Part shown: positions 5,844-13,242 of the stretch, piece after piece
How the letters are laid out: the number at the start of each line of letters is the position of its first letter
Position numbering within the stretch: the stretch's first letter is position 1
Source: Verrucomicrobiales bacterium
GTDB lineage: Bacteria; Verrucomicrobiota; Verrucomicrobiia; Limisphaerales; UBA9464
Reading direction: 5' to 3'
NCBI GenBank assembly: GCA_003445095.1
Contig: DLVS01000050.1
Location: forward strand, 1 to 17,079
Length of the DNA stretch: 17,079 nt
Notes under the pieces: model-generated
Database searches by the model: none
Seen by the model: the letters and a program-made list of their open reading frames with translations, nothing else
Told to the model about the DNA's origin: nothing
Program-made: the position numbers and the translations under genes

Positions 5844-7607
5844 ATGCATCTCCGAAGTCTGATTCTGGCCCTGGTCTTCTTGCAGACCCGATCATTGTTC
5901 AACGCGCTGAAGGTGCGCGTGCGCCGACTCAAGCAACCGAAGTATTTGATCGGTGCGGTCGTTGGTTTGGGTTGGCTGTACCTGTGGTTAGGGCGGGCTC
6001 TATTGGGAAATTTCGGATCTCGTCGGACGCCGTTCGAACTGTCAGAGAGTGCCAGCACCCTCATTCAAAGCGGCGCGGCGTTGGTGCTACTCGTGTTCGT
6101 CGCTGCTCAGTGGATCTTCACCAGCTCGCGGGCGGCGCTGCAATTCTCGGAGACCGAACTCGCCTTCCTGCTGCCGGCCCCGTTGTCCCGGAAAATGCTA
6201 ATCCGGTACAAACTGCTCCGTGGCCAACTAGGAACTCTGATCTCGGCTCTGGTCTTGACGATCTTCACGGGACGATTCGCCGCGGACGGACTGGTTGTGT
6301 TCCATGTTCTCGGATGGTGGTTGGTTCTCACGCTGCTAAACCTGCACAGCATCGGCGCGTCGTTTGCAGTGCAACGCTTGACCGAGCGCGGTTTGTCTTC
6401 CTGGCTGAGACGACTTCTTGCCGTCGGTTTATTTGGAGGCTTGGTCGCTCTGGCGGTGGTGTGGGTCCGGATGTTGCCGTCGTTACCATCCTTCGCGGAC
6501 GATCCACGAGTAATCGCTGGTGAATTGAAGGACTGGGCGGAGCTCGCGTTGACGACCGGACCGGGCCCGTGGTTGTTGTTGCCGTTTCGATGGGCGGTCC
6601 ATCCCTGGTTCGCGGCGAGCACCGGCGAGTTTCTGCAAGCCTTGGTCCCGGTCGTCGCCTTGCTAGCCATTCACTACTGGTGGGTTGAACGAAGCGATGT
6701 GGCGTTTGAGGAGGCGTCCTTGGCGCACTCGGAAAAGCGGGCTCAGGTCATGGCGTCCGCGCGAGCGGGCCGGCAATCGGGAATCCAGGTCCCCAAAAAG
6801 AAAGTTCCCGCGCCGTTCATGTTGGCCTCGCTCGGTTGGCCGCCCATCGGATTGATGTGGAAGAACCTGATCGCCGGCCGCGCGACTCCCCGCAAACTGG
6901 CCTGGTTCAGTGCGGGGGTCGTGATTCTGTCCCTGGTCGCGCGGTGGGGGCCCTGGCCCCAGCCGGCGAAAGTGACCCTATGGGGCCTTTCCACTATGAC
7001 TTTCCTGGCCGTTGCCTTGATGGGGGGCACAAAGGTCAGCTCCGGTTTGCGCCAGGACTTGGGAATGCTTGACGTCCTGAAGGTTTATCCATTGCCGGGC
7101 TGGCAAATCGTCTTGGGTGAAATGCTCGGTCCAGCGATTATAATTTCGGCCGCTCAAGGACTGCTCGCGCTGGCCGTGGTGTTGACTACGGCATCCATCG
7201 GCCCGAATCCGCCGCTCGAGTTTTCCCTCGTGCTCTCCGGGGCGATCGGAGCATTGCTCACGGTAATTCCGCTCAATTTCGTCAACGCCATCATTCCCAG
7301 CGCCGCGACTTTGCTATTCCCGGCCTGGGCCAAGCCCGGCAAGGACATTCAACAGCCCGGCTTCGAGGCCGTCGGACAGCGTCTGCTGTTCGGACTCGCT
7401 CAACTCGCCGCCTTATTGCTTGCCCTCGCGCCGGCGGGTGCAATTGCCATCGGCGTGTTCCTCTTGGTCCAATGGCTTACCGTCCTCGAATTGGCCTTGA
7501 TTGCCAGCGGCCTCTGCGCTGGGGCAGTACTGGCGGTCGAAGCGGGGTTTGGAGTGCGGCTTCTCGGACGTTTATTCGATGGCTACGACGCGTCCTCGGA
7601 ACAATGA
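5844..7607 (+). CDS. ABC exporter membrane subunit (putative ABC exporter family)
   Basis: A 587-residue polytopic membrane protein matching the large 'putative ABC exporter' permease type. Hydrophobic segments are visible near residues 35-55, 74-95, 130-175, 190-212, 255-272, and a series from about 350 to the C-terminus. The cytoplasmic block SETELAFLLPAPLSRKMLIR (about 104-123), just after the second segment, is typical of this family. A basic soluble stretch lies near 285-330. The ATG at 5844 (MHLRSLILALVFLQTR) gives a natural membrane N-terminus. It pairs with the ATPase at 4850-5611, and a hairpin follows the stop. The substrate is unknown. Confidence 0.85.
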   Translation: MHLRSLILALVFLQTRSLFNALKVRVRRLKQPKYLIGAVVGLGWLYLWLGRALLGNFGSRRTPFELSESASTLIQSGAALVLLVFVAAQWIFTSSRAALQFSETELAFLLPAPLSRKMLIRYKLLRGQLGTLISALVLTIFTGRFAADGLVVFHVLGWWLVLTLLNLHSIGASFAVQRLTERGLSSWLRRLLAVGLFGGLVALAVVWVRMLPSLPSFADDPRVIAGELKDWAELALTTGPGPWLLLPFRWAVHPWFAASTGEFLQALVPVVALLAIHYWWVERSDVAFEEASLAHSEKRAQVMASARAGRQSGIQVPKKKVPAPFMLASLGWPPIGLMWKNLIAGRATPRKLAWFSAGVVILSLVARWGPWPQPAKVTLWGLSTMTFLAVALMGGTKVSSGLRQDLGMLDVLKVYPLPGWQIVLGEMLGPAIIISAAQGLLALAVVLTTASIGPNPPLEFSLVLSGAIGALLTVIPLNFVNAIIPSAATLLFPAWAKPGKDIQQPGFEAVGQRLLFGLAQLAALLLALAPAGAIAIGVFLLVQWLTVLELALIASGLCAGAVLAVEAGFGVRLLGRLFDGYDASSEQ

Positions 7608-7609
7608 AC

Positions 7610-7636
7610 GTCCCAGGCAGCGACTGCTCCTGGGAC
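7610..7636. terminator. Hairpin after the ABC permease, possible bidirectional terminator
   Basis: GTCCCAGG (7610-7617) pairs perfectly with CCTGGGAC (7629-7636). Inside, AGC pairs with GCT around GACT, with one bulged C. It starts two bases after the permease stop codon, between converging genes. No T-run follows on either strand, so it may need Rho or serve as an mRNA 3'-end stabiliser. The rest of the gap to 7748 shows nothing I can interpret. Confidence 0.5.
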
Positions 7637-7748
7637 GGACGTCCCTAATCTGGCGACCGGCGCAGGGGCCGCGTTTCGGTTTGAGCGGGGTGTGGCTGAG
7701 AAGCGCGCTGCCTTCGATACAGCGGGATGAGGACAGCGATCGGCGGGC

Positions 7749-8033
7749 TCAATGGCCAGTCTCGGCCGGAAGCGCCGAGCAGTGTTGCCGCACCGCGTTC
7801 GTGATGGAAGTCACACTCGCCAAGACCTGCCGGGCAACCGCGGCATCGGCGATTTTGAGCCCGTAGCGCTTGTCGAGCTCGACCACGAGTTGCAACGCAT
7901 CCACCGAGTCCAGCCCGAGGCTGCCGGGGCCGAACAAGGGCCGGTCATCGGTAATTTCGGCGGCCGGCACGGACAGCATCAAAGTGTCCACCAAGAGCGC
8001 TCGAATTTCCTCACGAGATTCGCCTTCAGTCAT
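7749..8033 (-). CDS. Stand-alone acyl carrier protein
   Basis: A 94-residue phosphopantetheine carrier. The signature LGLDSVDALQLVVELDKRYG (39-58) places the attachment serine at Ser43, and PLFGPGSLG precedes it as in many carrier proteins. Helices I, II and III can be followed across the usual length. It should tether acyl or other thioester intermediates in the cytoplasm after modification by a phosphopantetheinyl transferase. GLDSVDALQLVVELDK looks more like carriers of specialised lipid or polyene-type pathways than housekeeping AcpP. That is a judgement by eye. No synthase, ligase or transferase gene lies nearby. The ATG at 8033 is preferred to a TTG at 8060. Confidence 0.88.
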   Translation of the reverse strand: MTEGESREEIRALLVDTLMLSVPAAEITDDRPLFGPGSLGLDSVDALQLVVELDKRYGLKIADAAVARQVLASVTSITNAVRQHCSALPAETGH

Positions 8034-8163
8034 GGCAAGCGCGCAGGCTACCTCAGACAACGTCAGGCTTCAAAGGATCCCTTGATCCGAGCGGAAGGCC
8101 GGGACTCCAATCATTAGCCACACTCACAAAGCTCGAGGCGCGATGCTGATTCGGCCGTACCGG

Positions 8164-9066
8164 TTAAGCTACGTTACTTGGCCGGTTTGAACATACCTGA
8201 TCCGGTGGCGGCGGTTTTGTTTCCCACGCCAGTGCGATGCTCGCGAGCAGAGCCAGGCCAATGCCGATCAACTCGCGCGATCCGACCCTCTCACCGAAGA
8301 AGAGGATCGCCACAGGCACGCTCACCAATGGATACATGGCGGCGAGCGGCGCAATGATCGCTGCCTTGCCCCGGGCAAATGCCATCATCAAGGCGAAGTT
8401 CCCCAAGGCCAGGAAGAGGCCCAGCGTCAAGACCAGAGCCCAGATTCGAGGATTGATCTGGCCACTCGCGACTGGCTCCCGCCACACGATACCCAAGGCC
8501 ACGGGGAGGAACGCCACAAAGTACATGAGCGCCGAACGCGGACCGGAAAGATGGTTGGTCGACAATTTTTGAAAGAACCCCGAGACGCCCCAAAGCAAAA
8601 GGGGCAGCAGCGCGATACCCAACGCGCTGCTCAAGAGGCCCCGCTCGCTAGTCACGTTAAACAAGTAGATTGCTCCGAGAGAAAGTAACACGCCGCCCAT
8701 TTGAAACCGGTTGAGCTTCTCGTGCAGAAACAGAACCGCCAGCAGCACCGTGACCAACGGATAAAGCGCCGTGAGCGGAATCACGGTCGCCGCCTTTCCG
8801 CCGCGTTGCAGAATATCATAGTAGGCCAAGTTGCCAAAAGCGCTGAGCAAACCTGCTCCGAGCGCAAAGGAGGCCCCACGTAGCATGGAGCCGGGATTCG
8901 TTGACCTCTTGGCGACCGCCAGAACCAACATTAACGGCAGCAGGCCAATGGTGGATAACGCCTGGCTGTGGGTTGCCGATAGACCGTCGCCGATCAGCTT
9001 CGAGAAGACCGCCCACACACCCCATGACACCAGGGCCAGCAATGTCCAGACGAGCCAACGGGGCAT
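8164..9066 (-). CDS. EamA/DMT-family membrane transporter
   Basis: A 300-residue permease of the drug/metabolite transporter superfamily with about ten transmembrane helices in two EamA halves. The internal duplication is visible: RGGKAATVIPLTALYPLVTV in the first half and RGKAAIIAPLAAMYPLVSV in the second, each followed by a hydrophobic run and an EK/ER-ended loop (FLHEKL, FFGERV). The family moves small metabolites such as sugars, amino acids or nucleotide precursors across the inner membrane, and the substrate is not readable from sequence. The ATG at 9066 is placed right before the first helix; a TTG at 9105 would add 13 residues. It follows the Gfo/Idh gene by 51 bp on the same strand, so it is probably in that operon. 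Confidence 0.88.
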   Translation of the reverse strand: MPRWLVWTLLALVSWGVWAVFSKLIGDGLSATHSQALSTIGLLPLMLVLAVAKRSTNPGSMLRGASFALGAGLLSAFGNLAYYDILQRGGKAATVIPLTALYPLVTVLLAVLFLHEKLNRFQMGGVLLSLGAIYLFNVTSERGLLSSALGIALLPLLLWGVSGFFQKLSTNHLSGPRSALMYFVAFLPVALGIVWREPVASGQINPRIWALVLTLGLFLALGNFALMMAFARGKAAIIAPLAAMYPLVSVPVAILFFGERVGSRELIGIGLALLASIALAWETKPPPPDQVCSNRPSNVA

Positions 9067-9117
9067 CGGCCGATTGAGCCGAAGAGATTCGCCGTTGGCG
9101 AGCAAAGGCGATGAGCC

Positions 9118-10236
9118 TCATTCATTCCGTTGTTCCCGTGTGCGGTCATGCTGTAAATGCGCAGCTTCTTGGAGCGCGGCTTCGGCAAATTCCGGCACGG
9201 TGAACGTGGTCGTTAAGTCGAATGCCTTGCCTTCGCGACCTGATTGTTGCGCCTTCAACATGATCTCCAACACGTGGCGTGCGTGCTCCGGGGTCACCGA
9301 CGGTCGCTTCCGGGTTCGGATACATTCGACGAGATGATTCAGGCCATCGGTCCAGTGCCAATCGGGATCAGTTTCCTTGAAGCATTGCCAACAACCCACT
9401 TCGTTTTGCCAAAGTTCATAGCCGTCCGGATCCCAATCATCACCGAGCATTTGGATGGTTCCGGTCGTTCCATAAACCTCCAACGCGGGGTTCCGGTACT
9501 GCTGCATCGTGAATCCGCTGGTGACCGCGCCGAAGCAACCCCCGCCGAAATCGAGCAAGACTTGAGCGTTATCTTCGGCCTCGACTCGAATTCGCCGTCC
9601 ATTGATTTCACGCTCGGGAACGGCGACTCCGGTGAAGGCGGTGACGCGCCGCGCTGGCCCCAACAATCCCGTGAGGCTGGTGAGGCAGTACACACCCAAA
9701 TCAAACAAGCAACCGCCACCTGGCCGATAGAACCACTCACTCCAAGAAGGGCCGGCCCAGCCATAGCGCGCGCGAGCCGAACAAGGTTGCCCGATATCTC
9801 CGGCACGAATTCGGCGGGAAAGAATTTGGAACGTGGGGCTTAGCACTGTGAACGGTGCGCATACAAGAAGACCTTTGCTGCGTTGGGCTGTCGCCAAGAC
9901 TTTCTCCGCATCGTCCAGCGAAGTGGCCAGCGGCTTCTCCACCAAAACATGCTTTCCTGCTGCCAACGCCTGATCTGCTAATGCCGCGTGCTCGGACATC
10001 GAAGTGAGGATGATGACGATATCGATGTCGGGGTCGGCACAGATCTCCTCGGGCTGGACCGTGAATCGAACGGGTCCGAGTTCCTGGAGCACTCTCGTCC
10101 GTTGGGATTCGCGTCCACAAGCCGCCGTGATCTCAGCCCAACCACGAGCCTTGAGCTTATCCGCCGCCGCGCGGTAGGCACTCAAGACATTGCCGCAACC
10201 AATGATGCCCAGACGAAGAGGAGCCAGGTATGTCAT
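9118..10236 (-). CDS. Gfo/Idh/MocA-family NAD(P)-dependent oxidoreductase
   Basis: A 372-residue sugar-type dehydrogenase. The N-terminal Rossmann fold has GIIGCGNVL at 10-18. The family EKP motif is at 100-102 (Lys101 the probable active-site lysine). The C-terminal alpha/beta domain includes GGGCLFDLGVYCL (173-185). At the position where many relatives have D-x-G-x-H, this protein has D179-x-G-x-Y183, as in glucose-fructose oxidoreductase-like members. The start codon overlaps the stop of the DUF1080 gene (ATGA, 10236-10233), so the two are co-translated. Oxidation of a sugar hydroxyl, for example to a 3-keto sugar, is a reasonable inference from the DUF1080 partner. The substrate is unknown. 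No export signal is seen, so it should be cytoplasmic. Confidence 0.92.
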   Translation of the reverse strand: MTYLAPLRLGIIGCGNVLSAYRAAADKLKARGWAEITAACGRESQRTRVLQELGPVRFTVQPEEICADPDIDIVIILTSMSEHAALADQALAAGKHVLVEKPLATSLDDAEKVLATAQRSKGLLVCAPFTVLSPTFQILSRRIRAGDIGQPCSARARYGWAGPSWSEWFYRPGGGCLFDLGVYCLTSLTGLLGPARRVTAFTGVAVPEREINGRRIRVEAEDNAQVLLDFGGGCFGAVTSGFTMQQYRNPALEVYGTTGTIQMLGDDWDPDGYELWQNEVGCWQCFKETDPDWHWTDGLNHLVECIRTRKRPSVTPEHARHVLEIMLKAQQSGREGKAFDLTTTFTVPEFAEAALQEAAHLQHDRTREQRNE

Positions 10237-11708
10237 TGAGAACCGGGTAGATCTTTAATGCGCACGTTGCGATGGCGGACGATTTGGTCGTTGTAGTTTT
10301 GCAATCCGACGAAACCAGCCGCAGTGCGGTAATCCGGATCCGTCCACGTGGTGACTAACTTGTCATTGATGCGCACCGCGTAGTTCTGCCCCACGCAAGT
10401 AATCTCGTAGGTGTTCCATTGTCCTGGCGGTTTGGTGTTGGCACGCGAGGCAGCCTTGAACGGATACACCGAGCCCGTGCGCCAAGTAGGCTTCTCGGGG
10501 TCGGCCTCACCGATTTCAACTTCGTGGCCTTGCTTCACGGCCACCCAAGGATCTTGGCCGGGATGGGGAAACCGCAGGAACACACCCGAGTCCGCTCCTT
10601 CCTGCTCCTGGAGAAACTCACCACGAATTACGAAGTTCGTGAACATTCGATTCGTGTACCACCAGAGCCCCATTCCACCGATTCCGGTGGCGACTCCGTT
10701 TTCCAGTTTGAACTGACCTGGTCCCGATTGCGCCCAGCCTTCATGGGCCGTCGTGCTGAAGAGTGGCACGAAACCCTTCTCATCGGGCGAACTCGACGGG
10801 ACGTGCGAGAGGAGCTCCGACGGGATTTCGTTTACTGATTGAACTTCGACTTTCCGAAAGAACACCTCGGCGCCCTCCGACTGGAGTTGGACTTTGCCAC
10901 GGGTTAGCGCGAACTCGCGGTCATTTTCCTTGTAACGAGGGTTGACCAAAACAAGCACGACTTGGCCGTTGAGCAGGTGGATGCCCACGTTTCCCCAGGC
11001 GATAACTTCGCACACGTTCCACTCATGGGGCTTCTCGGGATCGATTGCCGAGGTAATTCCTCCGGCGGTAGTAAACTGAGGATCGCCCCGTCGATACACG
11101 ATGCACTCTTCGCCGGGTCCTTCTCCGGGGTAGGGCACCCACGGCTCTCGTTCCAAGACGACGTTTTTGCCTTCGATATCCACGTAGCTGCCCGCGACGG
11201 ACCACCATTGACCGACCCCTCTCTCCATGACGTTACACTCCACCGAACGCATCCAGGCCATACTGCCCGCCCCCTGCGGTCCGATGCACCAATAGAGGAT
11301 TCCGGTGTCACGGTGATGTTGTGGCCCATCACGCGGTGGCCACTTCTTCTTGCCCCACTTGTACTCGACGCGGATGTGGTGATTGTCGTACTCCGCTTTA
11401 GTCGTGATCGCGCCGAAGACCTGTCCCGAGACACGAATCACTGTGGTGCCGTCGAGTTCGACCACGGAGAAAACGCCCAGCGGATCGGTATTGAGACCGA
11501 TGGGCTTTTCTTTCGTCGTTGCCGGATCGTGATAACCGCCGCTGGCGGGTCCGAGATACGTGTCCCAGCCCGAGAGATCGCGTCCGTTGAAGAGTTGAAT
11601 CCAACGATTGGTCTCCGCCGCCGCTGTTGGACGAGAGGTGACTAGCAGCGCGACAATTCCAGCGAAGACTTGGCATCGGGCGCGTGATGGGACGCGGGAG
11701 AGTTTCAT
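10233..11708 (-). CDS. Secreted tandem DUF1080 protein (3-keto-disaccharide hydrolase family)
   Basis: An exported protein of 491 residues with two DUF1080 (PF06439) jelly-roll domains. The first begins RWIQLFNGRDLSGWDTYLG just after the signal peptide and runs to about residue 280. The second begins GFVPLFSTTAHEGW at about 308 and runs to the end. Residues 1-31 form a signal peptide with a basic start (MKLSRVPSRARCQ), a hydrophobic core and an AAA cleavage region. The family includes enzymes acting on 3-keto sugars or glycosides, and many members remain untested. The ATGA overlap with the Gfo/Idh gene supports a joint oxidise-then-cleave role, although this protein is exported and the oxidoreductase appears cytoplasmic. 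The ATG at 11708 is chosen because it begins the signal peptide; an in-frame ATG at 11738 is possible. Confidence 0.88.
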   Translation of the reverse strand: MKLSRVPSRARCQVFAGIVALLVTSRPTAAAETNRWIQLFNGRDLSGWDTYLGPASGGYHDPATTKEKPIGLNTDPLGVFSVVELDGTTVIRVSGQVFGAITTKAEYDNHHIRVEYKWGKKKWPPRDGPQHHRDTGILYWCIGPQGAGSMAWMRSVECNVMERGVGQWWSVAGSYVDIEGKNVVLEREPWVPYPGEGPGEECIVYRRGDPQFTTAGGITSAIDPEKPHEWNVCEVIAWGNVGIHLLNGQVVLVLVNPRYKENDREFALTRGKVQLQSEGAEVFFRKVEVQSVNEIPSELLSHVPSSSPDEKGFVPLFSTTAHEGWAQSGPGQFKLENGVATGIGGMGLWWYTNRMFTNFVIRGEFLQEQEGADSGVFLRFPHPGQDPWVAVKQGHEVEIGEADPEKPTWRTGSVYPFKAASRANTKPPGQWNTYEITCVGQNYAVRINDKLVTTWTDPDYRTAAGFVGLQNYNDQIVRHRNVRIKDLPGSQ

Positions 11709-12123
11709 AGTGCGACGATTGTGGAGGACATTCGGCATTCTCGACCAAATTCCATGCGATGGGCAACCCCGCAGGGCAACGTTTCGACGAGCCGAACGCG
11801 ACTCGGCGAATGGGAGCCTTACTCACGTGAACGGCTCCGTAAACCGTCGCCCCACCCCTACGGTTCATGGAGGGCGATGTTCCACCGTGGCCCATTAATT
11901 ACCGAGAGACTGGTGAACACCGCGACGAGGAAAGAACGGAACAGTTTGGCGTGTCGGCTCTCCCGTGATTTCCCGGTGGAAACACCACGCACGCTGCGGA
12001 TCTGGATGGGGACGAGGTGGAACTCGTCCTTACCATTTTGACGGAGACCCACAATGCCGCGAATCCCCTCGACCGCCGAGAGGCTTTCGTTAGGCTCGCC
12101 CGCCAACGTTTCAGAAAGACTCT
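11709..12123. other. 415-bp hairpin-rich intergenic region, no convincing gene
   Basis: This gap separates the divergent DUF1080 and lipoprotein genes. Several inverted repeats stand out: GCCGA/TCGGC (11791-11807), GGAGCC/GGCTCC (11813-11838, loop containing the palindrome TCACGTGA), and GGACGAG/CTCGTCC (12010-12029, 6-base loop). The last is flanked by ATGG and CCAT (12006-12009, 12033-12036) and followed by TTTT, so it looks like a terminator-type hairpin. A 106-codon frame at 11721-12041 spans the area, but it is arginine- and serine-rich, low in hydrophobic structure, and reads through all the hairpins. I think it is not a gene. The region may be a dispersed repeat. Promoters for both neighbours should be here, but I cannot place them. 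Confidence 0.45.
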
Positions 12124-12588
12124 ATGAGAATTGCGCGAGTGTGGATGGTGGTGTTCAGCAGTGTGGCTCTGCTCTGGTTGGGCGCCGGTTGTGCGACGAC
12201 GAATTCGCGGACGACGGAGAGGCGGTTGGCCGCTTCGGGATTTAAGGTTGTGCCTGCCACGACCCCAGCCCAGCAGCAACAATTGGCGACGTTGCCGGCG
12301 GGAAAAGTCTCGGTCGTGAATCGCAACGGCAATGCCTACTTCGTGTATCCTGATCGGAGCCAAAACTTGTTGTATGTCGGCACGAACCCGCAATACGACG
12401 CCTATCAGCGATTGTTGCTGGACGACCAAGCGCGGAAACAATCCCTCGCGGCCGACGCGGCGAGCTCCAACGCCGAAATACTCAACGCTGAGGCGACGGC
12501 CGTGAGCAATGCCCCGTGGGGATTCGTCGGCGAAGGCGTGGTGGTTGGTGATCCCTGGGGCGTCTGGGGACCTTGGCCATTTTATTGA
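12124..12588 (+). CDS. Putative lipoprotein, first of a tandem paralogous pair
   Basis: A 154-residue probable lipoprotein. The N-terminus has a basic start, a hydrophobic core and Cys23 (WLGAGC), a slightly non-standard lipobox because the leucine is at -4 instead of -3. The core at residues 31-95 contains RLAASGFKVVPATTP, LPAGKVSVV, YFVYPD, LYVG and YDAYQ. It aligns without gaps to the next gene. Proteins with this 'AASGFK...LP..K...YYVY.D....LYVG...Y..YQ' pattern occur widely as uncharacterised lipoproteins; I know no function. The tail is glycine- and tryptophan-rich (GDPWGVWGPWPFY). It lies 22 bp before its paralogue, so the two should form one transcript. Confidence 0.82.
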   Translation: MRIARVWMVVFSSVALLWLGAGCATTNSRTTERRLAASGFKVVPATTPAQQQQLATLPAGKVSVVNRNGNAYFVYPDRSQNLLYVGTNPQYDAYQRLLLDDQARKQSLAADAASSNAEILNAEATAVSNAPWGFVGEGVVVGDPWGVWGPWPFY

Positions 12589-12610
12589 AGCTTTGAACTA
12601 ACCAAGATTT

Positions 12611-13030
12611 ATGAAGGTACAGATTCTGCGAGTCATGTTGTTGGCCGGAGCCCTGGCTCTGGGAATTTTAGGTTGTTCCACGACATCACCCACTCAGGCG
12701 ACGGAAAGCCGTTTGGCGGCGTCTGGATTCAAGGTTGTTCCGGCCGCAACTCCGGCCGAGATGGCGAGACTACAGGCGCTTCCTCCGGGCAAGGTTTCGA
12801 CCGTTCAGCGCGGCGGGACGACGTATTATGTTTTCCCCGATTCTACTCAGAAAGCCATGTACGTCGGACGCCAAGCGGAATACGACGCGTATCAACAACG
12901 TCTCGAAATTGAAGCCAACGCGGCGGCCGACAACGCGGCGGCCCAACAATCCCTCGGCGAAGCGCGCATGAATAACGCGGCTGATTGGAGCGAGCTGCAG
13001 GATACTTGGGGCAGCGTGTGGACTCAGTGA
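12611..13030 (+). CDS. Putative lipoprotein, second of a tandem paralogous pair
   Basis: A 139-residue probable lipoprotein with a clean lipobox, ILGC, giving Cys22 as the lipidated residue. Residues 31-95 share roughly 40 of 65 positions with the preceding protein, including RLAASGFKVVPA, GKVS, YVG and YDAYQ, which shows a tandem duplication. After the shared core comes an alanine- and asparagine-rich helix (EIEANAAADNAAAQQSLGEA), then a tryptophan-containing end (WSELQDTWGSVWTQ) different from the other copy. It is predicted to be membrane-anchored and periplasmic or surface-exposed, function unknown. It converges with the DUF1501 gene across the palindrome cluster at 13105-13242. Confidence 0.82.
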   Translation: MKVQILRVMLLAGALALGILGCSTTSPTQATESRLAASGFKVVPAATPAEMARLQALPPGKVSTVQRGGTTYYVFPDSTQKAMYVGRQAEYDAYQQRLEIEANAAADNAAAQQSLGEARMNNAADWSELQDTWGSVWTQ

Positions 13031-13104
13031 ACGGCCCACGGCGGATCAATTACTGACGGCACGACGAAGTCAGAAGTAGCGTTCATCGCCTTGTCTGCCG
13101 TGTC

Positions 13105-13242
13105 GCCGACTTCCCGTCGGCTGGGGCGTCGGTCGCAGGACTGGCCCAGGAGTAATGTGGGCGCCGGATTTGCCGTCCCGCGCTCGCAGGTTGGCAACCT
13201 GCGAAACGGTAGGCTGGCAGCTCGCTCCCAACTGCGACCTAC
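13105..13242. repeat. Cluster of palindromes between converging genes
   Basis: Three hairpins occur within 138 bp. GCCGAC (13105-13110) pairs with GTCGGC (13116-13121) around TTCCC. CGCAGGTTGGCAACCTGCG (13185-13203) is a perfect palindrome around a single central base. GTAGG (13209-13213) pairs with CCTAC (13238-13242), with GCAG/CTGC inside; this last stem covers the DUF1501 stop codon. Palindromes of the form GCAGGTTG-CAACCTGC look like dispersed intergenic repeats I associate with Verrucomicrobiota. The cluster could act as a bidirectional terminator or mRNA end. The remaining bases from 13031 show no gene. Confidence 0.55.

Noticed and set aside
5711..6523. Long plus-strand frame overlapping the ABC permease
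   Set aside because: It is a shifted frame of the permease, with no recognisable domain, while the permease frame shows clear membrane segments and family motifs.
8070..8090. GGATC-CCTT-GATCC hairpin between the ACP and EamA genes
   Set aside because: A 5-bp stem without T-run; too weak to call a terminator or site.
11721..12041. 106-codon plus-strand reading frame in the large intergenic gap
   Set aside because: Composition is arginine/serine-rich without hydrophobic core, signal or motif; it overlaps the start of the DUF1080 gene's possible upstream ATG and runs through several DNA hairpins. More likely translated repeat DNA.
12038..12070. TTGACG as a -35 box for the lipoprotein operon
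   Set aside because: No acceptable -10 hexamer at 16-18 bp spacing; it would also sit right on the hairpin's T-run.
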